The notes under the pieces are model-generated. The model made no database searches. It was given only the letters and a program-made list of their open reading frames with translations, and was not told the DNA's origin. From contig JALUXC010000025.1 in the NCBI GenBank assembly GCA_027019165.1, forward strand, positions 62,001-126,000: 64,000 bases of DNA. Reading direction: 5' to 3'. Positions 39,498 through 49,129 of this stretch are shown piece by piece (the stretch's first letter is position 1; each line of letters starts with the position of its first letter). The stretch is from Pseudophaeobacter sp. GTDB lineage: Bacteria; Pseudomonadota; Alphaproteobacteria; Rhodobacterales; Rhodobacteraceae. Made by a program: the position numbers and the translations under genes.

Positions 39498-42131
39498 ATG
39501 ACCGTTACGCCCATGATGGCGCAATATCTTGAGATAAAAGCAGCGCATCCCGATGCGTTGCTTTTTTATCGGATGGGTGACTTCTACGAGATGTTCTTTG
39601 AGGACGCGGTCAATGCGGCCGAGGCGCTGGACATCGCCCTCACCAAACGCGGCAAACATGACGGTGAAGATATCCCCATGTGCGGCGTTCCCGTGCATGC
39701 CGCCGAAGGCTATCTGCTCACCCTGATCCGCAAAGGGTTCCGCGTTGCCGTGGGTGAACAGCTCGAAAGCCCGGCTGAGGCCAAGAAACGCGGCTCTAAA
39801 TCGGTGGTGAAACGGGATGTGGTGCGGCTGGTAACCCCCGGCACACTGACCGAAGATTCCCTTCTTGAGGCGCGCAGCCACAACTTTCTCGTCTCCTACT
39901 CCGAGCTGCGCGATGAAGCGGCCCTTGCTTGGGCTGATATCTCAACCGGCGCGTTCCATGTGATGCCCATCGCCCGCGTGCGCCTGTCGCCAGAGCTGGC
40001 GCGACTGGCCCCGTCTGAACTGATCGTCGCTGACGGCGCGACCTATGACACGACCCGCCCGCTGGCAGAGGAATACAAGATCCCGCTCACGCCGCTAGGG
40101 AAGGCCAGCTTTGACAGCACGGCCGCGGAGAAACGGATCTGCACCCTGTTCAACGTCGGGGCATTGGATGGCTTTGGCACCTTTTCTCGCGCCGAGGTTT
40201 CGGCGATGGGCGCGCTGGTCGACTATCTGGAGATCACGCAAAAGGGCAAACTGCCGCTGCTCCAACCCCCGGTGCAAGAGGCGCAGGACCGTGTGGTGCA
40301 GATCGATGCCTCCACCCGCGCCAGTCTGGAGCTGACACGCTCTCTATCCGGTGGCCGCGCAGGATCGCTCTTGTCGGTGGTGGACCGGACCGTTACCCCC
40401 GGCGGCGCCCGCCTGCTGGAACAGCGCATGGCGAGCCCCTCGCGCAACCTTGATGTCATCAACGCACGTCTCGCGGCGCTAGATTTCGCGGTGGAGGCAA
40501 CGCAGCTGTCGCAGGACATTCGCGCAGCGCTTCGCAAAACCCCGGATCTGGACCGCGCCCTGTCACGCCTCGCACTGGAACGCGGCGGGCCGCGTGATCT
40601 GGCCGCCATACGCAACGGGTTGATGCAGGCAGAGACCATTGCACAAATGTGTGAAGGACAGGACCTGCCCGATCTGATCGCGAGAGCCGTGGGTGATCTT
40701 TTGGGATTCGATGATCTGCTTTCCCTCCTTGATGCCGCGCTGGTGGCCGAGCCGCCGCTGATGGCGCGTGACGGTGGTTTCATCGCCGCGGGCCATGATC
40801 CCGAATTGGACGAGGCGCGCACCCTGCGTGATGAGGGCCGTTCCGTGATTGCCGGGATGCAGCAAAAGTATTCCGAACACACCGGAATCACCTCTCTGAA
40901 GATCAAGCACAACAACGTGCTGGGCTACTTTATTGAAACCACCGCCACCCACGCGGACAAGATGCTGTCAGCGCCCTTGTCGGAGACCTATATCCACCGT
41001 CAAACCACCGCAAATCAGGTGCGCTTTACAACGGTAGAGCTGAGCGAGATCGAAACCCGCATTCTGAATGCCGGAAACCGCGCGCTGGAGATTGAAAAGC
41101 GACTCTATGAAAGGCTTTCAGGCGCTATTTTGGAGACCGCCGCGCGGCTCAACACTGCCGCAAAAGGGCTGGCGGAGCTAGACTTGGTCACGGCGCTTGC
41201 GGATCTCGCGCGCGGTGAAAACTGGACCCGACCCAAGGTGGATGCCTCCCGCGCGTTTCACGTGGAGGGCGGGCGTCATCCGGTCGTGGAACAGGCGCTG
41301 CGGCAGCAAGGCGGCGACAGCTTCGTTGCCAATGACTGCGATCTTTCGGCCACCGATGGCGCGGCGATCTGGCTGCTGACCGGCCCCAACATGGCCGGTA
41401 AATCGACCTTCCTGAGGCAGAATGCACTGATCGCCCTACTTGCGCAGATGGGCAGCTATGTGCCGGCAGAGGCCGCGCATATCGGGCTCGTCAGCCAGCT
41501 GTTCAGCCGTGTCGGCGCCTCGGACGATCTGGCGCGGGGGCGCTCAACCTTCATGGTCGAAATGGTGGAGACCGCCGCGATCCTCAACCAGGCCGACGAC
41601 CGCGCGCTTGTGATATTGGATGAAATCGGGCGCGGCACCGCGACCTATGATGGTCTCTCAATCGCATGGGCGACGCTGGAACACCTGCAAGAGGTGAACC
41701 GATCCCGCGCACTCTTTGCAACGCACTATCACGAACTGACGCAGCTTGCGAACAAGCTGGAAGGCGTCGACAACGCGACCGTCACCGTGAAGGAATGGGA
41801 AGGCGAAGTGATCTTCCTGCATGAGGTCAAGAAAGGCGCCGCCGATCGGTCCTACGGTGTGCAGGTGGCGCAGCTTGCCGGCCTGCCGCCCTCGGTCGTG
41901 GCGCGGGCGCGGGATGTGCTGGATATGCTCGAAAAAGGCAGCCGTGAAGGGGGCGGTGCCAAGATCCAGATCGACGATCTGCCGCTCTTTGCTGCCGCAC
42001 CGCCGCCGCAGCCAAAACCTGCTGCAGGTCCGTCACCGGTCGAGGAATTGCTGGGAGACATCCACCCGGATGATCTCACGCCACGTGAAGCACTGGAAGC
42101 GCTGTATCGTCTGAAAGAGGCAAGTAAATAA
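39498..42131 (+). CDS. mutS: DNA mismatch repair protein MutS
   Basis: MMAQYLEIKAAHPDALLFYRMGDFYEMFFEDA; LLTGPNMAGKSTFLRQNALIALLAQMGSYVPA; ATG at 39498. Confidence 0.97.
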   Translation: MTVTPMMAQYLEIKAAHPDALLFYRMGDFYEMFFEDAVNAAEALDIALTKRGKHDGEDIPMCGVPVHAAEGYLLTLIRKGFRVAVGEQLESPAEAKKRGSKSVVKRDVVRLVTPGTLTEDSLLEARSHNFLVSYSELRDEAALAWADISTGAFHVMPIARVRLSPELARLAPSELIVADGATYDTTRPLAEEYKIPLTPLGKASFDSTAAEKRICTLFNVGALDGFGTFSRAEVSAMGALVDYLEITQKGKLPLLQPPVQEAQDRVVQIDASTRASLELTRSLSGGRAGSLLSVVDRTVTPGGARLLEQRMASPSRNLDVINARLAALDFAVEATQLSQDIRAALRKTPDLDRALSRLALERGGPRDLAAIRNGLMQAETIAQMCEGQDLPDLIARAVGDLLGFDDLLSLLDAALVAEPPLMARDGGFIAAGHDPELDEARTLRDEGRSVIAGMQQKYSEHTGITSLKIKHNNVLGYFIETTATHADKMLSAPLSETYIHRQTTANQVRFTTVELSEIETRILNAGNRALEIEKRLYERLSGAILETAARLNTAAKGLAELDLVTALADLARGENWTRPKVDASRAFHVEGGRHPVVEQALRQQGGDSFVANDCDLSATDGAAIWLLTGPNMAGKSTFLRQNALIALLAQMGSYVPAEAAHIGLVSQLFSRVGASDDLARGRSTFMVEMVETAAILNQADDRALVILDEIGRGTATYDGLSIAWATLEHLQEVNRSRALFATHYHELTQLANKLEGVDNATVTVKEWEGEVIFLHEVKKGAADRSYGVQVAQLAGLPPSVVARARDVLDMLEKGSREGGGAKIQIDDLPLFAAAPPPQPKPAAGPSPVEELLGDIHPDDLTPREALEALYRLKEASK

Positions 42132-42134
42132 GAC

Positions 42135-42162
42135 AAAAGGCGACCCGAAAGGGCCGCCTTTT
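42135..42162. terminator. Bidirectional hairpin between mutS and grpE
   Basis: AAAAGGCG-a-CCCgaaaGGG-c-CGCCTTTT between convergent genes. Confidence 0.75.
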
Positions 42163-42186
42163 CAAGTTCCAGCTGACGTATACAAT

Positions 42187-42747
42187 TTACGCAGGCGTTG
42201 AGGAAACCCCAACCTGGGCCGGGCGCAGCAGGCGGTCGTGCAGCATGAACCCTTCAGCAGAGACCTGAATGATATCGCCTGCCTTGGTGCCGGGCACCGG
42301 GGCTTCGAACATGGCTTCGTGCACCTGCGGGTCGAACTTGTCACCCACTTCGGGGGAAACGATGCGGATGCCGTGCTTTTCAAAGACGCCCAACAGGGCG
42401 CGCATGGTCAGCTCCACCCCTTCGATCAAGGCGGCAGAAACTTCCTTTTGCTCATCCGTGGCGGATTCCACGGCGCGTTTCATGTTGTCAAAGACCGGCA
42501 GCATGTCGCGCGCCAGTTTGGAGCCGCCGTATTGTTCGGCCTCGCGGCGGGCCTTGTCGCCACGCTTGCGGGCGTTTTCGGCATCTGCCAGCGCGCGCAT
42601 GAAACGGTCCTTGAACTGATCCCGTTCAGCGCGCACCGCATCCAGTTCCAGCGCCGCGTCGTCAAACTCTTCGGTCTGTGCCGCCAGCTCTTCCGCTTCG
42701 GCATCTGCGATATCGTCCAGAAAATCGTCGTTCTTGGGCTCTGCCAT
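42187..42747 (-). CDS. grpE: Nucleotide exchange factor GrpE
   Basis: 186 aa; RDQFKDRFMRALADAENARKRGDKARREAEQYGGSKLARDMLPVFDNMKRAVE. Confidence 0.95.
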   Translation of the reverse strand: MAEPKNDDFLDDIADAEAEELAAQTEEFDDAALELDAVRAERDQFKDRFMRALADAENARKRGDKARREAEQYGGSKLARDMLPVFDNMKRAVESATDEQKEVSAALIEGVELTMRALLGVFEKHGIRIVSPEVGDKFDPQVHEAMFEAPVPGTKAGDIIQVSAEGFMLHDRLLRPAQVGVSSTPA

Positions 42748-42756
42748 TTTTCACCT

Positions 42757-43821
42757 CTAACTCCGGTCTGACAGCAATTTGCCGACCAGTTGCGCCGTAT
42801 AGTCCACGATGGGCACAATCCGTCCGTAGTTCAGGCGGGTCGGGCCAATCACGCCAACCGCACCAATCACCTTTCGATCCGCGTTCATATAGGGAGACAC
42901 CACCAAAGAGGAACCCGAAAGTGAGAAAAGTTTGTTTTCCGAGCCAATAAAAATGCGCACACCTTCGCCTTCCTCGGTGAGTTCGAGGAATTCAGCGATA
43001 TCCTGCTTGCGCTCCAAATCGTCAAACAGGCTGCGGATCAAATCCAGCTCTTTGGTCGCACCCTCATCGGCCAGAAGATTCGCTCGACCCCGTACGATCA
43101 GGCGCGCCTGATCGCTGTCGTTGTCCTCCCAGGCTGCCAATCCGCTTTCGATCAGATCATGAGCGAGGTTGTCGATTTCTTGCCTGCGTGCGGTGATCTC
43201 ATCCTGCATGTCGCGGCGCACATCGCTCAGGGTGCGCCCCTCGACCAGAGCGTTGAGGAAATTCGCAGCCTCGCGCATCGAACTGGGCGTCTGCCCGGGC
43301 GGCGGGGTAAACAGGCGATTTTCCACGTGACCGTCAGAGAAGACGAGGACCACCATGGCCCGGTCATGGCCGAGTGAGACAAACTCGATATGCCGGATTT
43401 CGGCCTCGTGCTTTGGGGTCAGCACAAGCGATGCGCCCTGTGTCACACCCGACAGCGCGGCCCCAACACGGTCAAGCATACCACTGACATCACCGGAATT
43501 GCGACCCAATGTGGCGTCGATCTTTTCGCGGTCCTGTGCCTTTAGATCTTCGACCTCCAACAGACTGTCCACGAACATCCGCAGACCCAGCTGCGTCGGC
43601 ACCCGCCCTGCGCTGATATGCGGGCTATCAAGGAGACCGAGAAACTCAAGATCCTGCATCACATTGCGCACGGTGGCCGCACTGACCTTTTCACTCAGCG
43701 AGCGGGTCAGGGTCCGGCTGCCAACCGGATCGCCGCTTTCCAGATAGGATTCAACCACCGCCCGGAACACATCCCGCGAGCGGTCGTTCATGTCTTTCAG
43801 AATATCACTTGCATCTGTCAT
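42757..43821 (-). CDS. hrcA: Heat-inducible transcriptional repressor HrcA
   Basis: MTDASDILKDMNDRSRDVFRAVVESYLESGDPVGSRTLTRSL...; upstream of grpE. Confidence 0.95.
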   Translation of the reverse strand: MTDASDILKDMNDRSRDVFRAVVESYLESGDPVGSRTLTRSLSEKVSAATVRNVMQDLEFLGLLDSPHISAGRVPTQLGLRMFVDSLLEVEDLKAQDREKIDATLGRNSGDVSGMLDRVGAALSGVTQGASLVLTPKHEAEIRHIEFVSLGHDRAMVVLVFSDGHVENRLFTPPPGQTPSSMREAANFLNALVEGRTLSDVRRDMQDEITARRQEIDNLAHDLIESGLAAWEDNDSDQARLIVRGRANLLADEGATKELDLIRSLFDDLERKQDIAEFLELTEEGEGVRIFIGSENKLFSLSGSSLVVSPYMNADRKVIGAVGVIGPTRLNYGRIVPIVDYTAQLVGKLLSDRS

Positions 43822-43963
43822 GAGCATTTCAGCAGTTGAACGCTATATAGATAGGAACCCATTCCCGATTTGCCATTAAAGAGCCCTGCGCGCAAAGGTC
43901 AATCGTACTTGCATCCATCGCGCTGGCAGGGCTATCCGAAGGCCAGCAACAAAAGGATATTCC

Positions 43964-44677
43964 ATGCGACCCTCTGGACGACAACTGAACGAGATGCGCC
44001 CCATTTCCATCGAAACCGGATTTACCAAACATGCCGAAGGGTCCTGCCTGATCAAGGTCGGCGATACTCACGTTCTGTGCACCGCCACAATCGAGGACCG
44101 TGTACCGCCATTCATTAAAGGGTCGGGTCTTGGCTGGGTGACCGCAGAATACGGAATGCTGCCCCGCGCGACGAACACCCGTATGCGCCGCGAGGCTGCG
44201 GCTGGCAAACAAGGCGGACGCACGGTTGAAATCCAACGCCTGATCGGCCGTGCCCTGCGCGCTGGTGTTGACCGCGTAGCACTGGGTGAGCGTCAGATCA
44301 GCATCGACTGCGACGTATTGCAAGCCGATGGCGGTACGCGCTGCGCATCAATCACCGGGGGCTGGGTCGCTTTGCGGCTGGCGGTGAACAAGCTGATGAA
44401 GGCGGGCGATGTGTCGGTCGATCCATTGATCGATCCTGTCGCCGCCGTGTCCTGTGGGATCTATGCGGGCCAGCCGGTCTTAGATCTGGACTACCCGGAA
44501 GATTCTGAAGCCGGCGTCGATGGCAACTTTATCATGACCGGATCGGGCAAGCTAATCGAAGTTCAGATGTCTGCGGAAGGGTCGATGTTCTCGCGCGAGC
44601 AGATGAACAACCTGATGGATCTGGCCGCGAAAGGCACCGCCGAGCTGGCCGAAATGCAAAAGGCAGCCTGCGCATGA
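43964..44677 (+). CDS. rph: Ribonuclease PH
   Basis: [50 protein letters not shown]. Confidence 0.97.
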   Translation: MRPSGRQLNEMRPISIETGFTKHAEGSCLIKVGDTHVLCTATIEDRVPPFIKGSGLGWVTAEYGMLPRATNTRMRREAAAGKQGGRTVEIQRLIGRALRAGVDRVALGERQISIDCDVLQADGGTRCASITGGWVALRLAVNKLMKAGDVSVDPLIDPVAAVSCGIYAGQPVLDLDYPEDSEAGVDGNFIMTGSGKLIEVQMSAEGSMFSREQMNNLMDLAAKGTAELAEMQKAACA

Positions 44678-45288
44678 CTCGCAAGTTCATTGGAGATCGG
44701 TTGCTGATCGCGACCCACAACAAAGGCAAGCTTGAGGAGATGGCACAGCTCCTTGAGCCCTTTGGCGTCTCTGTGGTTGGGGCGGCCGAGTTGGAACTGC
44801 CCGAGCCGGAAGAGACCGAAGACACATTTGTCGGCAATGCCCGGATCAAGGCCCATGCAGCGGCCAGGGCAACCGGGCTTCCTGCCCTGTCAGATGATTC
44901 AGGCATCACCATCGACGCGCTGGACGGCGCACCGGGCGTCTATACAGCGGATTGGGCCGAGACCGGAAATGGCCGCGATTTCATGATGGCAATGACCCGC
45001 GCCCATGAGGAATTGGAAGCCAAGAACGCCCCCCATCCCCGCACTGCGCAATTCCGCTGCACGCTGGTGCTGGCCTGGCCCGATGGGCACGACGAGGTGT
45101 TCGAAGGCGTAGCCCCCGGTCATCTGGTCTGGCCGATCCGCGGTGCCGAAGGGTTTGGATATGACCCCATGTTCATCCCCGATGGCCACTCGGTAACCTT
45201 TGCCGAAATGGATCGCTGGGAGAAAAACAAGATCAGCCACCGCGCCGATGCGGTGTCAAAGTTCATCAAGGGCTGTTTCGGTGAATGA
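44674..45288 (+). CDS. rdgB: RdgB/HAM1 non-canonical purine NTP pyrophosphatase
   Basis: [22 protein letters not shown]...[26 protein letters not shown]. Confidence 0.95.
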   Translation: MTRKFIGDRLLIATHNKGKLEEMAQLLEPFGVSVVGAAELELPEPEETEDTFVGNARIKAHAAARATGLPALSDDSGITIDALDGAPGVYTADWAETGNGRDFMMAMTRAHEELEAKNAPHPRTAQFRCTLVLAWPDGHDEVFEGVAPGHLVWPIRGAEGFGYDPMFIPDGHSVTFAEMDRWEKNKISHRADAVSKFIKGCFGE

Positions 45289-46451
45289 CCGGCTTTCAGG
45301 ATGACTGGCGCAACGGGGGCTTTGGCCTTTACGTGCATTGGCCCTTTTGCCAGGCCAAATGCCCCTATTGCGATTTCAACAGCCATGTCACCGCGAATAT
45401 TGATGAAAAACAATGGGTTGATGCCTATCTCCAGGAATTATCGCGCACGCCAGATGCCCTGCGCAGCCGGGTCCTGAACACCATCTTTTTTGGCGGCGGT
45501 ACACCCTCTCTTATGCACCCTGATACGGTCGTTGCGGTGATTGATGCGGCACGTGACATCTGGCCCTTTGCCAATGACATCGAAATCTCTCTAGAGGCCA
45601 ATCCCGGATCTGTCGAGGCGGGCCGCTTTGCTGGCTATCGCGACGCCGGGGTCAATCGGATTTCAATGGGTATCCAGGCGCTCAACGACGAAGACCTGCG
45701 CCGCCTGGGACGGATCCACTCTGTCGCGGAAGCCAGAGCCGCCTTTGACATTGCACGTGACTGTTTCGATCGGGTCAGCTTTGACCTGATCTATGCGCGG
45801 CAGGGTCAGACCCCGCAAGATTGGGAAGCAGAGCTGCAAGCGGCCCTGTCGATGGCTATCGACCACCTGTCTCTCTACCAGCTGACTATCGAAGACGGCA
45901 CCGCCTTTGGCGACCGCTATGCCCGTGGCAAGCTGCGCGACCTGCCCAGCGACGACAGCGCCGCCGACATGTACCAACTGACCCAGGACATTTGCGCCGC
46001 CCACGGCATGCCCGCCTATGAGGTATCCAACCATGCCCGCCCCGGCGCAGAAAGCCGTCACAACCAGATCTACTGGCGCTATGGGGATTACCTTGGCATC
46101 GGGCCAGGTGCCCATGGTCGTATCACGCTGGGCGGCATTCGCCATGCCACCGAAACATACCGCGCGCCCGGTGCCTGGCTGGAAGCAGCGACCAAAGGAT
46201 CGGGTGAAACACTCCGCGAGCCGCTGGACCCTTCGGAGGCTGCAGCAGAGATGTTGATGATGGGCCTGCGTCTGGTCGAGGGTGTCGATGTCGCCCGCTA
46301 TGAGGGCCTTGCCGGAAAATCGATCAACAAAGAGCGGCTCGATCACCTTGCCAATATGGGAATGGTGGCTATCTCAGATCAAAGGCTGCGCGCGACCGAT
46401 CAGGGGCGCGCCGTGCTCAACGCAATCCTGCGGGACCTATTGGTGGACTGA
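45285..46451 (+). CDS. hemW: Radical SAM heme chaperone HemW
   Basis: LYVHWPFCQAKCPYCDFNSHV; IFFGGGTPSLM. Confidence 0.94.
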   Translation: MTGFQDDWRNGGFGLYVHWPFCQAKCPYCDFNSHVTANIDEKQWVDAYLQELSRTPDALRSRVLNTIFFGGGTPSLMHPDTVVAVIDAARDIWPFANDIEISLEANPGSVEAGRFAGYRDAGVNRISMGIQALNDEDLRRLGRIHSVAEARAAFDIARDCFDRVSFDLIYARQGQTPQDWEAELQAALSMAIDHLSLYQLTIEDGTAFGDRYARGKLRDLPSDDSAADMYQLTQDICAAHGMPAYEVSNHARPGAESRHNQIYWRYGDYLGIGPGAHGRITLGGIRHATETYRAPGAWLEAATKGSGETLREPLDPSEAAAEMLMMGLRLVEGVDVARYEGLAGKSINKERLDHLANMGMVAISDQRLRATDQGRAVLNAILRDLLVD

Positions 46452-46454
46452 CGC

Positions 46455-46808
46455 ATGCGCTATATCTACGCTGTCCTTGGACTGTTGTGCGTCGCCTTGG
46501 GCCTGATCGGCGTGGTTCTGCCTCTGCTCCCCACCGTTCCATTTCTTTTGCTCGCGACCTTCTTTTTCGCCAACTCATCAGAACGGCTCCACAACTGGAT
46601 CATCACCCATCAAACATTCGGACCGATGATCCTGGACTGGCAAGAACATGGTGCCATCCGTCCAACCGCAAAAAAGGCGGCAACCGGTTCGATTGCCGCC
46701 GTCTTCTTGTTGTCATTGGTGTTTGGAGCACCGTCTCACGTCCTAGGCATTCAAGCCGTGGTTTTGTCCTGCGTTCTGCTCTTTATCTGGACCCGACCTA
46801 GCGGCTGA
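46455..46808 (+). CDS. YbaN/DUF454 family membrane protein
   Basis: MRYIYAVLGLLCVALGLIGVVLPLLPTVPFLLLATFFFANSSERLHNWIITHQTFGP. Confidence 0.88.
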   Translation: MRYIYAVLGLLCVALGLIGVVLPLLPTVPFLLLATFFFANSSERLHNWIITHQTFGPMILDWQEHGAIRPTAKKAATGSIAAVFLLSLVFGAPSHVLGIQAVVLSCVLLFIWTRPSG

Positions 46809-47694
46809 GCATATTGCACAGCTCATCCAACTGATCGAGCGTTTCATAGCTGATGGTGACAGACCCGGATTCGCCGCCCGGTTTGTGATCGATCGAAACC
46901 TTCATCCGCAACATCGCTGACAGGTCACCCTCAAGCGCACGAGTGTCGGCGTCTTTCTCCATCTCTTTTCGGGGCTTTTTCGCTCCTGAAGATGGCGCGT
47001 CTCCTGCCGCATCTTTTTTGACAAGGTTTTCTGTAGCGCGCACCGACAGACCACCTTTGACAATCTTTCTGGCAAGTTCAGATGCGTTGTCGGATGTAAT
47101 AAGGGCACGAGCATGGCCTGCAGAGAGTTTGCGATCTTGAACAAGCTGCTGCACGTCCTGAGGCAGATGCAAAAGCCGCACGAGATTGGCGATATGGCTA
47201 CGGCTTTTCCCAAGCGCTTCGGCCATCCTCTCCTGAGTGTGGCCGAATTTTTCCATCAGTTGCTTGTAGCTTTGTGCCTCTTCCATCGCATTCAGATCAG
47301 ACCGCTGAATGTTTTCGATGATCGCGACTTCAAGCATTTCAAGATCATCGTAGTCACGGATGAGAACCGGAACCTCATGAAGCTGTGCTGCCTGCGCAGC
47401 GCGCCAACGACGTTCACCGGCAACAATCTCGTACATACCACCGTCTCGCGGTCGCACGATCAATGGCTGTAGAACACCCTTTTCCTTGATCGAGGCGGTC
47501 AGATCATCGAGATCTTCCTGCAGAAATTGCCGCCGCGGTTGATCAGGATTTGCCGTGACCTTTTCAATCGGAACGAGGACTTCAGCATTGCGCGGTGCCT
47601 CTGTTCGGGTGCTCACCGGATCGGGATTTACATCCGCCATTAGTGCGGACAATCCCCGACCCAGGCCGCGTGGCTTGTTCTTTTTTTCTGTCAT
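46798..47694 (-). CDS. parB: Chromosome partitioning protein ParB
   Basis: RGLGRGLSALMAD...NPDQPRRQF...YEIVAGERRWRAAQ...ENIQRSDLNAMEEA; next to parA. Confidence 0.97.
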   Translation of the reverse strand: MTEKKNKPRGLGRGLSALMADVNPDPVSTRTEAPRNAEVLVPIEKVTANPDQPRRQFLQEDLDDLTASIKEKGVLQPLIVRPRDGGMYEIVAGERRWRAAQAAQLHEVPVLIRDYDDLEMLEVAIIENIQRSDLNAMEEAQSYKQLMEKFGHTQERMAEALGKSRSHIANLVRLLHLPQDVQQLVQDRKLSAGHARALITSDNASELARKIVKGGLSVRATENLVKKDAAGDAPSSGAKKPRKEMEKDADTRALEGDLSAMLRMKVSIDHKPGGESGSVTISYETLDQLDELCNMLSR

Positions 47695-47709
47695 AGTGCC
47701 CTCCCCGGT

Positions 47710-48519
47710 TTACGCTGCGAGTTTTTGCTGGTTGGCGATCACTTCTTCGGCCAAAGCTCGGTACGCCCGAGCACCAAGTGAATTCGTATCGTAATTTAAG
47801 ACCGGCAAGGCATAAGATGGGGCCTCGCTGACCCTCACATTTCTCGGGATCACGGTCCGAAACACCAACTCACCAAGATTGTCACGCGCGTCCTGCTCCA
47901 CCTGCTGGGACAGGTTGTTTCGACGATCGTACATCGTCAAAACCACTCCTTCGATCCGTAGGTCCGGGTTGGCAGCCTGACGGACTTCGCGAATGGTCAA
48001 CATGAGCTGGGAAACGCCTTCGAGGGCAAAAAATTCACTCTGCAACGGAATCAAAACGGAATGGGCAGCGACCATCGCATTCACGGTCAAAAGGTTCAAT
48101 GATGGCGGGCAATCGATCAGGACATAGTCCCAATCGTAGTCATCCATGGCGGTCTGACGAAGAGCATCATGCAACAGAAAGCTACGTTTTTCGTTTGCAA
48201 ACAGCTCGATGTCGGCGGAACTCAGATCAACGGTCGCAGGGATCACGCAAAGATCTTCAATCTCTGTCGCGCGTATCACCTCTGACAAAGGTGCGTCGTC
48301 GACAAGTAGATCATAGGTAGTGAAGTCACGATCTTCTGGATCAATACCGAGGCCTGTGGAGGCATTGCCCTGCGGATCCAGATCAACCACGAGAACACGC
48401 ATTCCTGTCTCAACAAGAGCTGCCGCCAGGTTAATCGCCGTTGTTGTCTTTCCCACTCCACCCTTTTGATTAGCGACCGCTATGATACGGGGCCCATCCG
48501 GGCGGGATAAGTCAGACAC
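47710..48519 (-). CDS. parA: Chromosome partitioning ATPase ParA/Soj
   Basis: RIIAVANQKGGVGKTTTAINLAAAL deviant Walker A; GTG start at 48519 likely (ORF track uses TTG at 48525). Confidence 0.96.
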   Translation of the reverse strand: MSDLSRPDGPRIIAVANQKGGVGKTTTAINLAAALVETGMRVLVVDLDPQGNASTGLGIDPEDRDFTTYDLLVDDAPLSEVIRATEIEDLCVIPATVDLSSADIELFANEKRSFLLHDALRQTAMDDYDWDYVLIDCPPSLNLLTVNAMVAAHSVLIPLQSEFFALEGVSQLMLTIREVRQAANPDLRIEGVVLTMYDRRNNLSQQVEQDARDNLGELVFRTVIPRNVRVSEAPSYALPVLNYDTNSLGARAYRALAEEVIANQQKLAA

Positions 48520-49129
48520 GAGCAACTCCCTTGATTTTTAGTAAGACCGCGTCGGGTTCGGTTAAACTTGTAATCGGTTCGAAATCGAAGCGCCATGACT
48601 TGAGTGCGTTATCCACTTCTTTTTTCCAGTTGGCGCCCTTCGGAAACACTGCAACCCCCTTTGGATTTAGGTGCCTTTCCGAAAACTCTAAAAGTTTCGT
48701 CAAATCTGCAAGAGCTCTGGCTGACAGAACGTCGGCATTTTGAGGTTGGCAACGTTCTATTCTATCAGAAAGGACCTGGATTGAGGCACCACACTCCCTC
48801 GCGGCCGTGCGGAGGAATGCAGCCTTCCTTTGGTCTGATTCGATAAGAGTGACCCTCGTACCGTGTCTTTCAGCAGAAGCCAAAATTCCAACGACCACGC
48901 CCGGCAGTCCCCCGCCGCTTCCCATATCCACCCAGTGTTGCGGTGCCGGAACACTGCGAAACACCTGGATCGAATCAACGATGTGGCGAGTCCAGATATC
49001 CGAAACGCTGTGCCGTGAAATCAAGTTGATCTTGGAATTCCACTTCTCAAGGACTGCCGCAAAAATCTCTAGGCGCTCATATGTTTCACGTGAAACATTC
49101 AGGCGCTCAAGGACACCATCAACCGTCAT
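48512..49129 (-). CDS. rsmG: 16S rRNA (guanine(527)-N7)-methyltransferase RsmG
   Basis: [37 protein letters not shown]. Confidence 0.95.
   Translation of the reverse strand: MTVDGVLERLNVSRETYERLEIFAAVLEKWNSKINLISRHSVSDIWTRHIVDSIQVFRSVPAPQHWVDMGSGGGLPGVVVGILASAERHGTRVTLIESDQRKAAFLRTAARECGASIQVLSDRIERCQPQNADVLSARALADLTKLLEFSERHLNPKGVAVFPKGANWKKEVDNALKSWRFDFEPITSLTEPDAVLLKIKGVARV
49082..49097. promoter_or_regulatory. parS: parS site (perfect TGTTTCACGTGAAACA), inside rsmG
   Basis: Exact 16-bp palindrome match to the bacterial parS consensus. Confidence 0.95.

Noticed and set aside
41255-41272. parS-like 'cgtttcacgtgga' in mutS
   Set aside because: Only the core TTTCACGTG matches; the right half-site is lost, so probably chance.
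43828-43963. Possible CIRCE element in the hrcA/rph divergent region
   Set aside because: No TTAGCACTC-N9-GAGTGCTAA or close variant found by eye.
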